NCBI RefSeq assembly: GCF_937936315.1
Contig: NZ_CALGWU010000023.1
Coordinates: forward strand, 1-64,000
Origin: an uncultured Capnocytophaga sp.
GTDB taxonomy: Bacteria; Bacteroidota; Bacteroidia; Flavobacteriales; Flavobacteriaceae
Reading direction: 5' to 3'
DNA: 64,000 nt
The notes under the pieces are model-generated. The model worked only from the letters and a program-made list of their open reading frames with translations, ran no database searches and was not told where the DNA came from. The translations under genes and the position numbers were made by a program. How positions within the stretch are numbered: the first letter of the stretch is position 1; each line of letters starts with the position of its first letter. Positions 42,390 through 50,063 of the stretch are shown piece by piece.

Positions 42390-44045
42390 ATGAACGAAGA
42401 AAAAGATATTTGGTGGCTCAATGAAGAGTCTGAGCAAATCCTCAATAGAGGTTATTTATTAAAAGGGGAAAGTGTGGAAGGTGCAATAGATCGCATCACA
42501 CGCGCTGCTGCACAACGTTTGTATAAACCCGAGTTACAGCCAGCTTTTAAGGAAATGATCACCAAGGGGTGGATTAGCTTCTCATCTCCTATTTGGGCAA
42601 ATATGGGTACTGAGCGTGGTTTACCTATTTCGTGTTTCAATGTACATGTGCCTGATAGTATTGAGGGAATTACTCACAAACTCGGAGAGGTAATTATGCA
42701 AACCAAAATAGGAGGGGGGACTTCTGGTTACTTTGGGGAATTGCGTAGCCGTGGTTCTGCTGTTACCGATAATGGTAAATCAAGTGGTGCAGTGAGTTTT
42801 ATGAAATTGTTCGACTCAGCTATGGATGTGGTGTCACAAGGAGGTGTAAGACGTGGTGCTTTTGCCGCTTATCTTGATATTGACCATCCCGATGCTGAAG
42901 AATTCTTGCAAATTAAGGATGTAGAGTTTCCTATTCAAAATCTTTTCTTCGGAATTTGTGTGCCTGATTATTGGATGCAGGAAATGATAGATGGTGACGT
43001 AGAAAAACGCCGTTTATGGGCTCGTGTATTAGAATCTCGCCAACAAAAAGGATTGCCTTATATCATTTTTACTGACAATGCAAATCGCAACCGTCCTCAA
43101 GTATACAAAGATAAAGATATGCTCATTCGTGCAAGCAATTTGTGCAGTGAGATTATGTTGCCATCTAGTGAAGATGAATCGTTTATCTGTTGTCTTTCGT
43201 CTATGAATTTAGAACTTTTTGACGAATGGAAAGATACTAAGGCAGTGAAATTAGCAATATTCTTTTTAGATGCTGTACTATCAGAATTTATAGAGAAAAC
43301 AAAAGGAAACTACTATTTACAAGCAGCACGCAATTTTGCTATTCGCCATCGTGCTTTAGGTTTAGGAGTATTAGGTTATCACTCATATTTGCAACGCAAT
43401 ATGATACCTTTTGAAAGCTTTGAAGCTACTCAATTTAATGCCCGAGCTTTCAAACACATCCGTGAGGAAGCTGAGAAAGCTACTAAAGAATTAGCACATA
43501 TTTATGGAGAACCAGAAGTGCTAAAAGGTTATGGTAGGCGTAATACCACTACTATGGCAATTGCTCCTACTACCTCTAGTTCAGCTATTTTGGGACAAGT
43601 ATCTCCTGGTATTGAACCTTATTCGAGCAATTACTATAAAGTGGGACTCTCTAAAGGAAATTTTATGCGTAAAAATAAATATCTCACTCAACTTTTGGAA
43701 GAAAAAGGACTCAATAATGAAGATATATGGCGTTCTATCCGCTTAAATAATGGTTCAGTACAACACTTGCAAGAACTTACACAACAAGAGAAGAATGTAT
43801 TTAAAACTTTCAAAGAAATATCTCCAATGGAAATTATATCACAAGCTGCACAACGGCAAACGTATATAGATCAGACACAGAGTTTGAATTTAAATATTCC
43901 ATCGGTGATGCCTATCAAAGATGTAAATAAAGTGATGATAGAAGCGTGGAAGTTAGGTGTGAAAAGTTTGTACTATCAACGTAGTCAATCTGTAGCAAAA
44001 GAGATGATAATGAATTTTGTTAACTGCAGTAGTTGCGAAGCATAA
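42390..44045 (+). CDS. nrdA: Ribonucleoside-diphosphate reductase class I, alpha subunit without ATP-cone
   Basis: Makes deoxyribonucleotides from ribonucleoside diphosphates; 551 residues against about 760 in E. coli NrdA. The redox cysteine is Cys82 (ISCFNV), the active-site triad Asn250-Cys252-Glu254 (NLCSEIMLPS), the partner cysteine Cys267/268, and the C-terminal shuttle pair Cys546/Cys549 (CSSCEA). The N-terminal ATP-cone that gives overall allosteric control is missing. Flavobacterial enzymes of this type, for example from Leeuwenhoekiella, carry the cone on NrdB instead. nrdB is not nearby: both neighbours are on the opposite strand. Confidence 0.93.
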   Translation: MNEEKDIWWLNEESEQILNRGYLLKGESVEGAIDRITRAAAQRLYKPELQPAFKEMITKGWISFSSPIWANMGTERGLPISCFNVHVPDSIEGITHKLGEVIMQTKIGGGTSGYFGELRSRGSAVTDNGKSSGAVSFMKLFDSAMDVVSQGGVRRGAFAAYLDIDHPDAEEFLQIKDVEFPIQNLFFGICVPDYWMQEMIDGDVEKRRLWARVLESRQQKGLPYIIFTDNANRNRPQVYKDKDMLIRASNLCSEIMLPSSEDESFICCLSSMNLELFDEWKDTKAVKLAIFFLDAVLSEFIEKTKGNYYLQAARNFAIRHRALGLGVLGYHSYLQRNMIPFESFEATQFNARAFKHIREEAEKATKELAHIYGEPEVLKGYGRRNTTTMAIAPTTSSSAILGQVSPGIEPYSSNYYKVGLSKGNFMRKNKYLTQLLEEKGLNNEDIWRSIRLNNGSVQHLQELTQQEKNVFKTFKEISPMEIISQAAQRQTYIDQTQSLNLNIPSVMPIKDVNKVMIEAWKLGVKSLYYQRSQSVAKEMIMNFVNCSSCEA

Positions 44046-44063
44046 TAGATTAATTTGTTTGTA

Positions 44064-44097
44064 AAAAGGCTGTAGCACAAATGTACAGCCTTTTGTT
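44064..44097. terminator. Terminator between nrdA and the GH95 gene
   Basis: Stem AAAAGGCTGTA (44064-44074), loop of 9, TACAGCCTTTT (44084-44094). Serves both convergent genes. Confidence 0.85.
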
Positions 44098-46518
44098 TTA
44101 TTGAATGTTATAGGTAGCTCCTTTTTCAGTAGGGAAACTTACCTCTTGAGGTTTCTTTTTAGAACGTATTAATAAGTTCTTTTTGTAGTAAATACTTTTG
44201 CCTGCAGGAAGTAGAACGCTACAGTTAGCACCATTGATAGATGTGATGGTAGCTTTTTTTAGGCGGTGTTTTTTCCAACTGAAACTTACCTCAAAACCAT
44301 TGCGAGCTTTCATTCCTTGCATAGATCCTTTTTCCCAATCTGGGTGTAAGGGAAGAGCTGGTAAAAAACGAATGGTATAATTTTTTCCATGACTTTGTAA
44401 AAGCATTTCGGCAATACCTGCTGCACCTCCTAAATTTCCATCTATTTGAAAAGGAGGGTGAGCACAGAATAGGTTAGGATAAGTACCTCCATTTTGTCCG
44501 CTTGTACTATTCGGATCTACAGGGTGTAACAATTGTCGTAATAATACTAAAGCGTGATTGCCATCTTGCAAGCGTGCCCAGAAATTTATTTTCCATGCGC
44601 GTGACCAACCAGTACCACCATCTCCACGTATTTGAAGTGTTTTTTTAGCAGCTTCAGCTAAATCTGGAGTATCCCAAGGGGTAATTTCATCGTAAGGATA
44701 TAATCCATAGAGATGTGATACATGGCGATGTTGAGGGTCTGCGTCTTTCCAATCATCCAACCATTCGTTGAGATCACCTTCTTTTCCAATACGATTGGGA
44801 ACAGTATGAGATATTACTTCTTGCCATTTTGGGTAAAGTTCACTATCTAAATTTAGTATTTTAGCGGCTTGGAGTGTATTGCTAAAGAGTTCACGTACTA
44901 TTTGCATATCCATAGTAGGGGCTGTACAAGTGTTACCTATTTGCTTTTTACCATTTTTTAACTGAGGCATTACATAAGCATTCTCGGGTGAGTTAGAAGG
45001 AGCAGTTACCCAATATCCAGTTTTGGCGTCTTTGATTAATAAGCTTTGGAAAAAAGCTACAGCTTCTTTTAGTACGGGGTAATATTCTTTTAGAAAATCA
45101 GTGTCGTGAGTATAGAGGTAGTGTTGCCAAATGTGTTCACATAACCACGCTCCTCCTGTAAGTGTTGAGCCCCATTCAGCTGATTCTCCTGGAGAGGTAT
45201 AAAACCAAGGGTTGCTAATCACGTGTGCTACCCAACCATTAGCATTGTAGTAGGATTTTGCTGTTTTTCGTCCATTAGGAAGTAAGTTTTTAGTAAACTG
45301 ATGTAAAGGATTGGTAAGTTCAGAAAGATTTGTATTCTCAGCTAACCAATAGTTCATTTGTAGATTAATATTTAAATGGTAATCGCCATTCCAAGGAGTT
45401 TGATATTCTTCTGCCCATAAACCTTGTAGATTAGCAGGGAGCAGGCCTTCACGAGAAGAAGAGATGAGTAGATATCTTCCAAAATTGTAATATAATATAG
45501 GGAGTAAGGCATCTTTTTCGCCTTTGTAAAATTGTTGTAATCGTTCAAAGGTACTGAGAGTTGTTGTATTGGTATTTTTTGTATTATACCAACGATTGCG
45601 ATTGAATAACAATTGATAAGCTTTTTGACTTTCTTTAATAGCATTATCAAAAAGAATTGTTGTTTTTTGTAAATAGTTATTAGCCTTTTGTAGTACATTG
45701 TCTTGTGTAAGTCCTCCTTTAGTAAAATTATAGTTAGTTGCAGCGCTTATTTTGAGTACTATTTCCTTGGCTTTTTGTACAGAAGTTGCATTGGTTGTAT
45801 TTTGAAGATTTCCATCTGTTTGAATGTTTATAACCGAAGCAAATTGCATTCCTTGCGTGTTTTCATTAGGTAGTACCCCAGAAAGTATAATTTTGTTTGA
45901 ATCATAGAGTATTGTGGCGTTTTCTTTGCGATGTAGAGAAATATCAATATCTAAGGGTTGAGAAGCTGTAATTTTTATCCAAATAAGATCGTTTTTAAAA
46001 TCAGCAAAAGCTATTTGTTGAACATTGTTGTTACCACGTTTAAATGAAGTAAAGGCAGTAGCTTGGTCTAAACGAAGAATGCGTTGGTAATTCTCTATAG
46101 GGAGGGTGTTTTTCCAATCTAATAGTAATTCACCTAATATTTGGTAACAACCATAGTTGCAATTTGCTCCATTGCCTTTACAAGAGCCTTTTCCCTTAGC
46201 AATAAAGTGTTTTTGCAAAAGATCTTGTGCCTCTAAATTTTTGCCGTTTAACAATAGTTGTTGTATTGTTTTTAGGTGTACATGAGCACTAGGGTCATCG
46301 GCATCTTGTATACCCCCTGACCAAAGAGAAATCTCGTTGAGTACAATTCTATCAATATCAGTTTTACCAAAAATCATAGCGCCTAAGCGTCCATTACCAA
46401 TTGGAAGACTTTCAGTAAAGTGTTCAGCAGGTTTATGAAACACAACAGAAACATCCTGAGATTGCGCAAAGATAGACAAGCCAATTAACAAAGATATAAA
46501 AAAGCTAATAGTTTTCAT
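44098..46518 (-). CDS. Alpha-L-fucosidase, GH95 family, secreted
   Basis: 806 residues, signal peptide MKTISFFISLLIGLSIFAQS. The N-terminal GH95 domain starts FHKPAEHFTESLPIGNGRLGAMIFG; the catalytic barrel includes NLQGLWAEEYQTPWNGDYHLNINLQMNYWLAENTNLSE and RHVSHLYGLYPYDEITP, RGDGGTGWSRAWKINFWARLQDG, FQIDGNLGGAAGIAEMLLQS. GH95 enzymes remove alpha-1,2-fucose (some act on galactose) from mucin and milk glycans. No susCD pair is next to it, so it is a stand-alone enzyme. Confidence 0.92.
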   Translation of the reverse strand: MKTISFFISLLIGLSIFAQSQDVSVVFHKPAEHFTESLPIGNGRLGAMIFGKTDIDRIVLNEISLWSGGIQDADDPSAHVHLKTIQQLLLNGKNLEAQDLLQKHFIAKGKGSCKGNGANCNYGCYQILGELLLDWKNTLPIENYQRILRLDQATAFTSFKRGNNNVQQIAFADFKNDLIWIKITASQPLDIDISLHRKENATILYDSNKIILSGVLPNENTQGMQFASVINIQTDGNLQNTTNATSVQKAKEIVLKISAATNYNFTKGGLTQDNVLQKANNYLQKTTILFDNAIKESQKAYQLLFNRNRWYNTKNTNTTTLSTFERLQQFYKGEKDALLPILYYNFGRYLLISSSREGLLPANLQGLWAEEYQTPWNGDYHLNINLQMNYWLAENTNLSELTNPLHQFTKNLLPNGRKTAKSYYNANGWVAHVISNPWFYTSPGESAEWGSTLTGGAWLCEHIWQHYLYTHDTDFLKEYYPVLKEAVAFFQSLLIKDAKTGYWVTAPSNSPENAYVMPQLKNGKKQIGNTCTAPTMDMQIVRELFSNTLQAAKILNLDSELYPKWQEVISHTVPNRIGKEGDLNEWLDDWKDADPQHRHVSHLYGLYPYDEITPWDTPDLAEAAKKTLQIRGDGGTGWSRAWKINFWARLQDGNHALVLLRQLLHPVDPNSTSGQNGGTYPNLFCAHPPFQIDGNLGGAAGIAEMLLQSHGKNYTIRFLPALPLHPDWEKGSMQGMKARNGFEVSFSWKKHRLKKATITSINGANCSVLLPAGKSIYYKKNLLIRSKKKPQEVSFPTEKGATYNIQ

Positions 46519-46535
46519 AATTTATAAAGTTTATA

Positions 46536-47516
46536 CTATTTTAATAATAAATCGCTATTGCCTACTAGGTTGAGTTTATCATCATAAATGGTTATTTTAT
46601 AGCTGCCTTTTTCAAAGTCTTTACCTACTTTAGCAATAAAATCACAAATATCTACACTCTTGTTGTCATAAATAAAATGTGAGGCAGTACTATAGTTTAG
46701 ACTTTCTTTACCAGCAGAAAAATTTTTATTACGACCTAAAATAGTCCCAGAAGGACTCGTTACTTGTATGTAGAAATATCTTGATCCAGATTTAGCTATT
46801 TTGTTAGCACCAACAGTAAAACATATTTTCAACTTATCGGCAGCTCTACCCCTATCGGTAGGTTTGTTTTTAGAGCCTTTTACCGCTTCAGCAATAAGTT
46901 TACTGATTTGCAAAGCAGCACCTGTTTCTACTACTTTTTTGAGTTGATTAGTTTGGCGGGAGAGAGAGTCCACTTTTGCACTTGCTAAATCTAATTTCAG
47001 ACTCATACTATCTAAATCTTTTTTGATAACTGAGTTTACGCGCATCAAAGAGTCATTTTTTCTTATCAAAAGCTCTCTTTCTCTAGTTAGAGTAAAGGCT
47101 TGACTTTTGAAACGTGCTAAAGAAGAAATGCTAACTTTCATATTTTGCAAAGAATCAATGTATAGGTCAATTTTATTGCGTGCTTGCAACAAATTTTTTT
47201 TTACATCTTTGTTTTCAATCACTACTTTATCATAACTATCTCGAAGTAGTTCTAAATCACTCATTACTTGCTTTTTTTGAGTAGTTAACTCATTTTCAGT
47301 AGCTTGTCTATCCTTATTGAGAGAATAGGTATAATATCCTAAACCGCCAGTAGCAATAGCTAATATGGCGATAAGAATTTTAGATAAAATACCTCCTCCT
47401 CTAGGCTTGTCTTCTTCAGGGAGTCCATAAGCGGGAAGAGATTGCTCGGCTCCTATTTCAGCTAAACTATTGTTAGCTTGTTCTAAAAAAAGGGTTTTGT
47501 CGTAGTTATTACTCAT
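46536..47516 (-). CDS. Coiled-coil membrane protein of unknown function
   Basis: 326 residues: a short cytoplasmic N-terminus, one membrane segment at about 45-65 (LSKILIAILAIATGGLGYYTY), a long coiled coil (about 70-200) and a beta-rich C-terminal domain (FTVGANKIAKSGSRYFYIQVTSPSGTILGRNKNF). I recall such proteins in flavobacteria, sometimes mislabelled as chromosome partitioning proteins. The layout suggests a periplasmic coiled-coil anchor. Promoter boxes are at 47538-47570. Confidence 0.75.
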   Translation of the reverse strand: MSNNYDKTLFLEQANNSLAEIGAEQSLPAYGLPEEDKPRGGGILSKILIAILAIATGGLGYYTYSLNKDRQATENELTTQKKQVMSDLELLRDSYDKVVIENKDVKKNLLQARNKIDLYIDSLQNMKVSISSLARFKSQAFTLTRERELLIRKNDSLMRVNSVIKKDLDSMSLKLDLASAKVDSLSRQTNQLKKVVETGAALQISKLIAEAVKGSKNKPTDRGRAADKLKICFTVGANKIAKSGSRYFYIQVTSPSGTILGRNKNFSAGKESLNYSTASHFIYDNKSVDICDFIAKVGKDFEKGSYKITIYDDKLNLVGNSDLLLK

Positions 47517-47537
47517 AAATCACTTTTAAAAATATTG

Positions 47538-47570
47538 CAAATGTAGAAAAAAAAATGTATATAATGCAAA
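47538..47570 (-). promoter_or_regulatory. Promoter of the coiled-coil protein gene
   Basis: Minus-strand TTTG (47567-47570) and TACATTTG (47538-47545), spacing 21. A -7 box for lrgA, TAATTTTG, faces the other way at 47608-47615. Confidence 0.55.
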
Positions 47571-47641
47571 TTTTTCACATTTTTTATTCATATTAAAAAA
47601 GAAGTTGTAATTTTGCAGCCGTTATTTAATGCAAACAAGTT

Positions 47642-47986
47642 ATGTTAATACGTTATTTTGCTATTATTTTTGGCTGTTTAGGTATAGGTGAATTGATTGT
47701 AACCCTTACACACATTCCTTTTCCTTCTAGTATCATTGGAATGCTTTTTCTCACCTTATTTTTGCAACTCGGATGGATAAAACTGCAATCAATTAAAGCC
47801 CTCTCCGATTTGCTAATTTCTAATTTAGGTCTCTTTTTTGTTCCTCCTAGCATAGGTATTATGGCTTATTTCAAGCAGATAGGTGAAAACTTTTTAGCTA
47901 TTTTTATTTCTATTATTATTAGTACTATAGTGGTGATTGTAGTTACTGGTCACGTATATCAATTTTTCCGTAAACGTCTCAAATAA
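47642..47986 (+). CDS. lrgA: CidA/LrgA family holin-like protein
   Basis: 114 residues with four hydrophobic segments. GIGELIVTLTHIPFPSSIIGMLFLTLFLQLG is the family signature, and FFVPPSIGIMAYF the second. In staphylococci CidA/LrgA proteins affect murein hydrolase activity and pyruvate flux; the role in Bacteroidota is not established. lrgB follows after one base, so the pair is complete. Confidence 0.9.
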   Translation: MLIRYFAIIFGCLGIGELIVTLTHIPFPSSIIGMLFLTLFLQLGWIKLQSIKALSDLLISNLGLFFVPPSIGIMAYFKQIGENFLAIFISIIISTIVVIVVTGHVYQFFRKRLK

Positions 47987-47987
47987 A

Positions 47988-48680
47988 ATGAAAGCACTCG
48001 CAGAAAATCAAGTAGTATTATTAGGTATTACCTTTATTTTTTATTATGGGGTATTGCTACTACAAAAAAAATATAATTCAGTATTCTTAAACCCTGTACT
48101 CATTACAGTTTTGGTATTAGTTTCATATCTTATTATTTTTGGAATATCTCCAGAAAAATACGAAGAAGCAGGGCAATATATTGATTTTTGGCTCAAACCT
48201 TCTATTGTAGCCTTAGGAGTGCCTCTTTATCTCCAACTTTCTAAGATAAAAAAACAACTGATTCCGTTAGTAGTTTCTCAGTTTGCTGGTAGTTTAGTAG
48301 GGATTATAACAGTGTGTCTAACAGCCAAATGGTTAGGACTTTCCAATGATATAGCCATTTCTTTAGCACCAAAATCAGTAACAACTCCTATTGCATTAGA
48401 AGTATCGCGTGTGCTCCACGGCATAGAGCCTATCACCGTGATGGCAGTGATGACTACGGGCTTTTTGGGGAATATTTTTGGAATTACTTTTCTCAATTGG
48501 TTTCGTATCAAGAGTCCGATGGCTAAAGGAATTTCCTTAGGCACAGCTTCTCACGCATTGGGTATAATGGCAGCGTTTAACCTCAGTGAAAAATATGCTG
48601 TATATGCGAGTTTGGGGATGATATTCAATGGTATTTTTACAGCTGTATTAGCTCCTACAGTGGTGCATCTGTTGTTCTAA
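47988..48680 (+). CDS. lrgB: LrgB family protein
   Basis: 230 residues, mostly membrane segments. AGSLVGIITVCLTAKWLGLSNDIAISLAPKSVTTPIALEVSRVLHGIEPITVMAVMTTGFLGNIFG and GTASHALGIMAAF are LrgB/CidB motifs. It forms an operon with lrgA. The last 26 bases overlap the 3' end of the oppositely oriented gene 48655-49089. Confidence 0.92.
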   Translation: MKALAENQVVLLGITFIFYYGVLLLQKKYNSVFLNPVLITVLVLVSYLIIFGISPEKYEEAGQYIDFWLKPSIVALGVPLYLQLSKIKKQLIPLVVSQFAGSLVGIITVCLTAKWLGLSNDIAISLAPKSVTTPIALEVSRVLHGIEPITVMAVMTTGFLGNIFGITFLNWFRIKSPMAKGISLGTASHALGIMAAFNLSEKYAVYASLGMIFNGIFTAVLAPTVVHLLF

Positions 48681-49089
48681 TTTCAGTGTTTGTTATACTT
48701 GCAGAATAAGGAAAATAGTACAAGCTATCTACTTTTCCATCTTCAAAATGAATAAGAACTTTATCTATAGTAATGTTGTTATCAGTAGAAGTCAGTTTAA
48801 AAAGTGTTTTAATATTGTTTAAACTCTTTTGAAAGATAGCCATATCGTCAATAAACTCACACTGAGTAGACTGTTTTTGCTCTTGAGGAGTTATTTCTTC
48901 AATCATTACATAATGAAGTGTGTTGTTTTTAGTAAAACTAAACTCTATCTTGTAATGAATATGGTAGATAGCTAAAAGATTTTGGTTTTCAGACCATACA
49001 TCGGCTATAGTTTGAACAAGAGTTTTATCATATAAGGCTTTATTTATGCCTTTATTTGTAAAGAAATCAGTTGTTTTTATGGTATACAT
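48655..49089 (-). CDS. Unrecognised small protein in an immunity-like cluster
   Basis: 144 residues, no signal peptide or membrane segment, alternating strands and helices (YKIEFSFTKNNTLHYVMIEEITPQ, VLIHFEDGKVDSLYYFPYSA). Last of four overlapping or closely spaced leftward genes that include Imm22-like and possibly Imm74-like proteins, so an immunity-type role is plausible by context only. It overlaps the preceding gene by 23 bases and lrgB by 26. Confidence 0.6.
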   Translation of the reverse strand: MYTIKTTDFFTNKGINKALYDKTLVQTIADVWSENQNLLAIYHIHYKIEFSFTKNNTLHYVMIEEITPQEQKQSTQCEFIDDMAIFQKSLNNIKTLFKLTSTDNNITIDKVLIHFEDGKVDSLYYFPYSASITNTEIRTTDAPL

Positions 49090-49387
49090 ATTTTATCAGA
49101 TTTGCTAAAATTGATAGTAATGTCGCTATTGAAAACAAAGAGGTGATAAAAGCCAATGGTAAAGCATAAATAGTAATCTTTTCCAAGAAGTTATAAGAGA
49201 AAAAAACTATCTCAAAAATACTATTGCTCAAGATTGCTCTTTTTGAGGGATGGTTACTTTCCTCATATTGTAGCAGATAAGGAAAGAGTGTTATATAACT
49301 GGTGAGCAATAATAAGAGGGCTACTATTAAATAGAAGCCAAAGTCTTTAAATGGTGTATATTTATCTACATTCATTGCACTATTCAA
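49067..49387 (-). CDS. Small membrane protein in an immunity-like cluster
   Basis: 106 residues with two clear membrane segments (about 14-34 and 68-92), beginning MNSAMNVDKYTPFKDFGFYLIVALLLLL. Membrane-bound small proteins in such clusters are often immunities to pore-forming toxins, but I see no family motif. It overlaps the gene before it by 8 bases and the one after it by 23. Confidence 0.6.
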   Translation of the reverse strand: MNSAMNVDKYTPFKDFGFYLIVALLLLLTSYITLFPYLLQYEESNHPSKRAILSNSIFEIVFFSYNFLEKITIYALPLAFITSLFSIATLLSILANLIKYVYHKNN

Positions 49388-49625
49388 CTATTATTTTTTG
49401 TCCTTGCTTTGAAAAATAATCTATAATAGCTTGTAATATTTCTTCTTGTTCTATATAAGATAGGGTATTATCTATTGAATTGCGATAAATAACATAACTG
49501 TAAATGTTTTTTGCTGATAACAACAATCCTTCTCCTAAAATTTTATAGTAATTACCTTTGTAAGATACTATAATATTTCCTCTTGTAATTTCTTCTATTT
49601 TAATAGGTTCCTTATTACAAATCAT
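49380..49625 (-). CDS. Small protein, possibly Imm74-like
   Basis: 81 residues. The order ITRGNIIVSYKGNYYKILGEGLL, VIYRNSI and EILQAIIDYFSKQGQKIIVE recalls the Imm74 immunity family (I-T-R-G, then a polar strand, E-G-L-L, and a C-terminal helix and strand), from memory only. It starts within the 3' end of the Imm22-like gene (11-base overlap), consistent with coupled translation. Confidence 0.55.
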   Translation of the reverse strand: MICNKEPIKIEEITRGNIIVSYKGNYYKILGEGLLLSAKNIYSYVIYRNSIDNTLSYIEQEEILQAIIDYFSKQGQKIIVE

Positions 49626-49962
49626 ATTGTCCTACATATACTAATTGATTAAAAATTTCACCTTCTACAATATCGCGAGTATCTCCTGAATAGAAAAAAA
49701 CAGCATTCCCTTGATAAATACCCATTTCTTTACATTTTTCTACTAATAAAGTTCTATTTTTAGCTCCCAAAGGTGTTTCTTTTGCTAAGAATTCTACATC
49801 TAAAACCCTATCAAATAAAGGAATGATACCTATAAAGTCGGGGTCATATTCTTCTTCGTTAATATCTTTACAAAAAAGGCAGTTATTATCTTCATCAAAA
49901 TAAGATTGAAACTCCTCATTAGTACCTTTAAAAGTACCTATCCAAATTTTTATTTTGTTCAT
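49615..49962 (-). CDS. Imm22-like immunity protein
   Basis: 115 residues from ATG 49960-49962. IWIGTFKGTNEEFQSYFDED, CLFCKDINEEEYDPDFIGIIPLF and NAVFFYSGD match the pattern I remember for Immunity protein 22, which neutralises nuclease-type polymorphic toxins. No toxin C-terminal domain precedes it; only a 26-codon ORF (49970-50050) lies between it and recG. It could protect against toxins of neighbours, as orphan immunity genes do. Confidence 0.7.
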   Translation of the reverse strand: MNKIKIWIGTFKGTNEEFQSYFDEDNNCLFCKDINEEEYDPDFIGIIPLFDRVLDVEFLAKETPLGAKNRTLLVEKCKEMGIYQGNAVFFYSGDTRDIVEGEIFNQLVYVGQYDL

Positions 49963-49969
49963 TTTCTTT

Positions 49970-50050
49970 TTAATAAGGTAAACTATTTCCAAATATCTTT
50001 AGTGCTTCAAATGAGTTATCAGTAGTTTCTTTTATACTGAATGTTTTCAT
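49970..50050 (-). CDS. 26-codon ORF upstream of the Imm22-like gene
   Basis: Begins MKTFSIKETTDN and ends EALKIFGNSLPY, stop 49970-49972. It starts 13 bases after the recG stop and ends 7 bases before the immunity gene ATG, so the spacing fits a real small gene, a leader peptide, or the leftover 3' end of a lost toxin. No family recognised. Confidence 0.35.
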   Translation of the reverse strand: MKTFSIKETTDNSFEALKIFGNSLPY

Positions 50051-50063
50051 ATATTTTGTAGGA

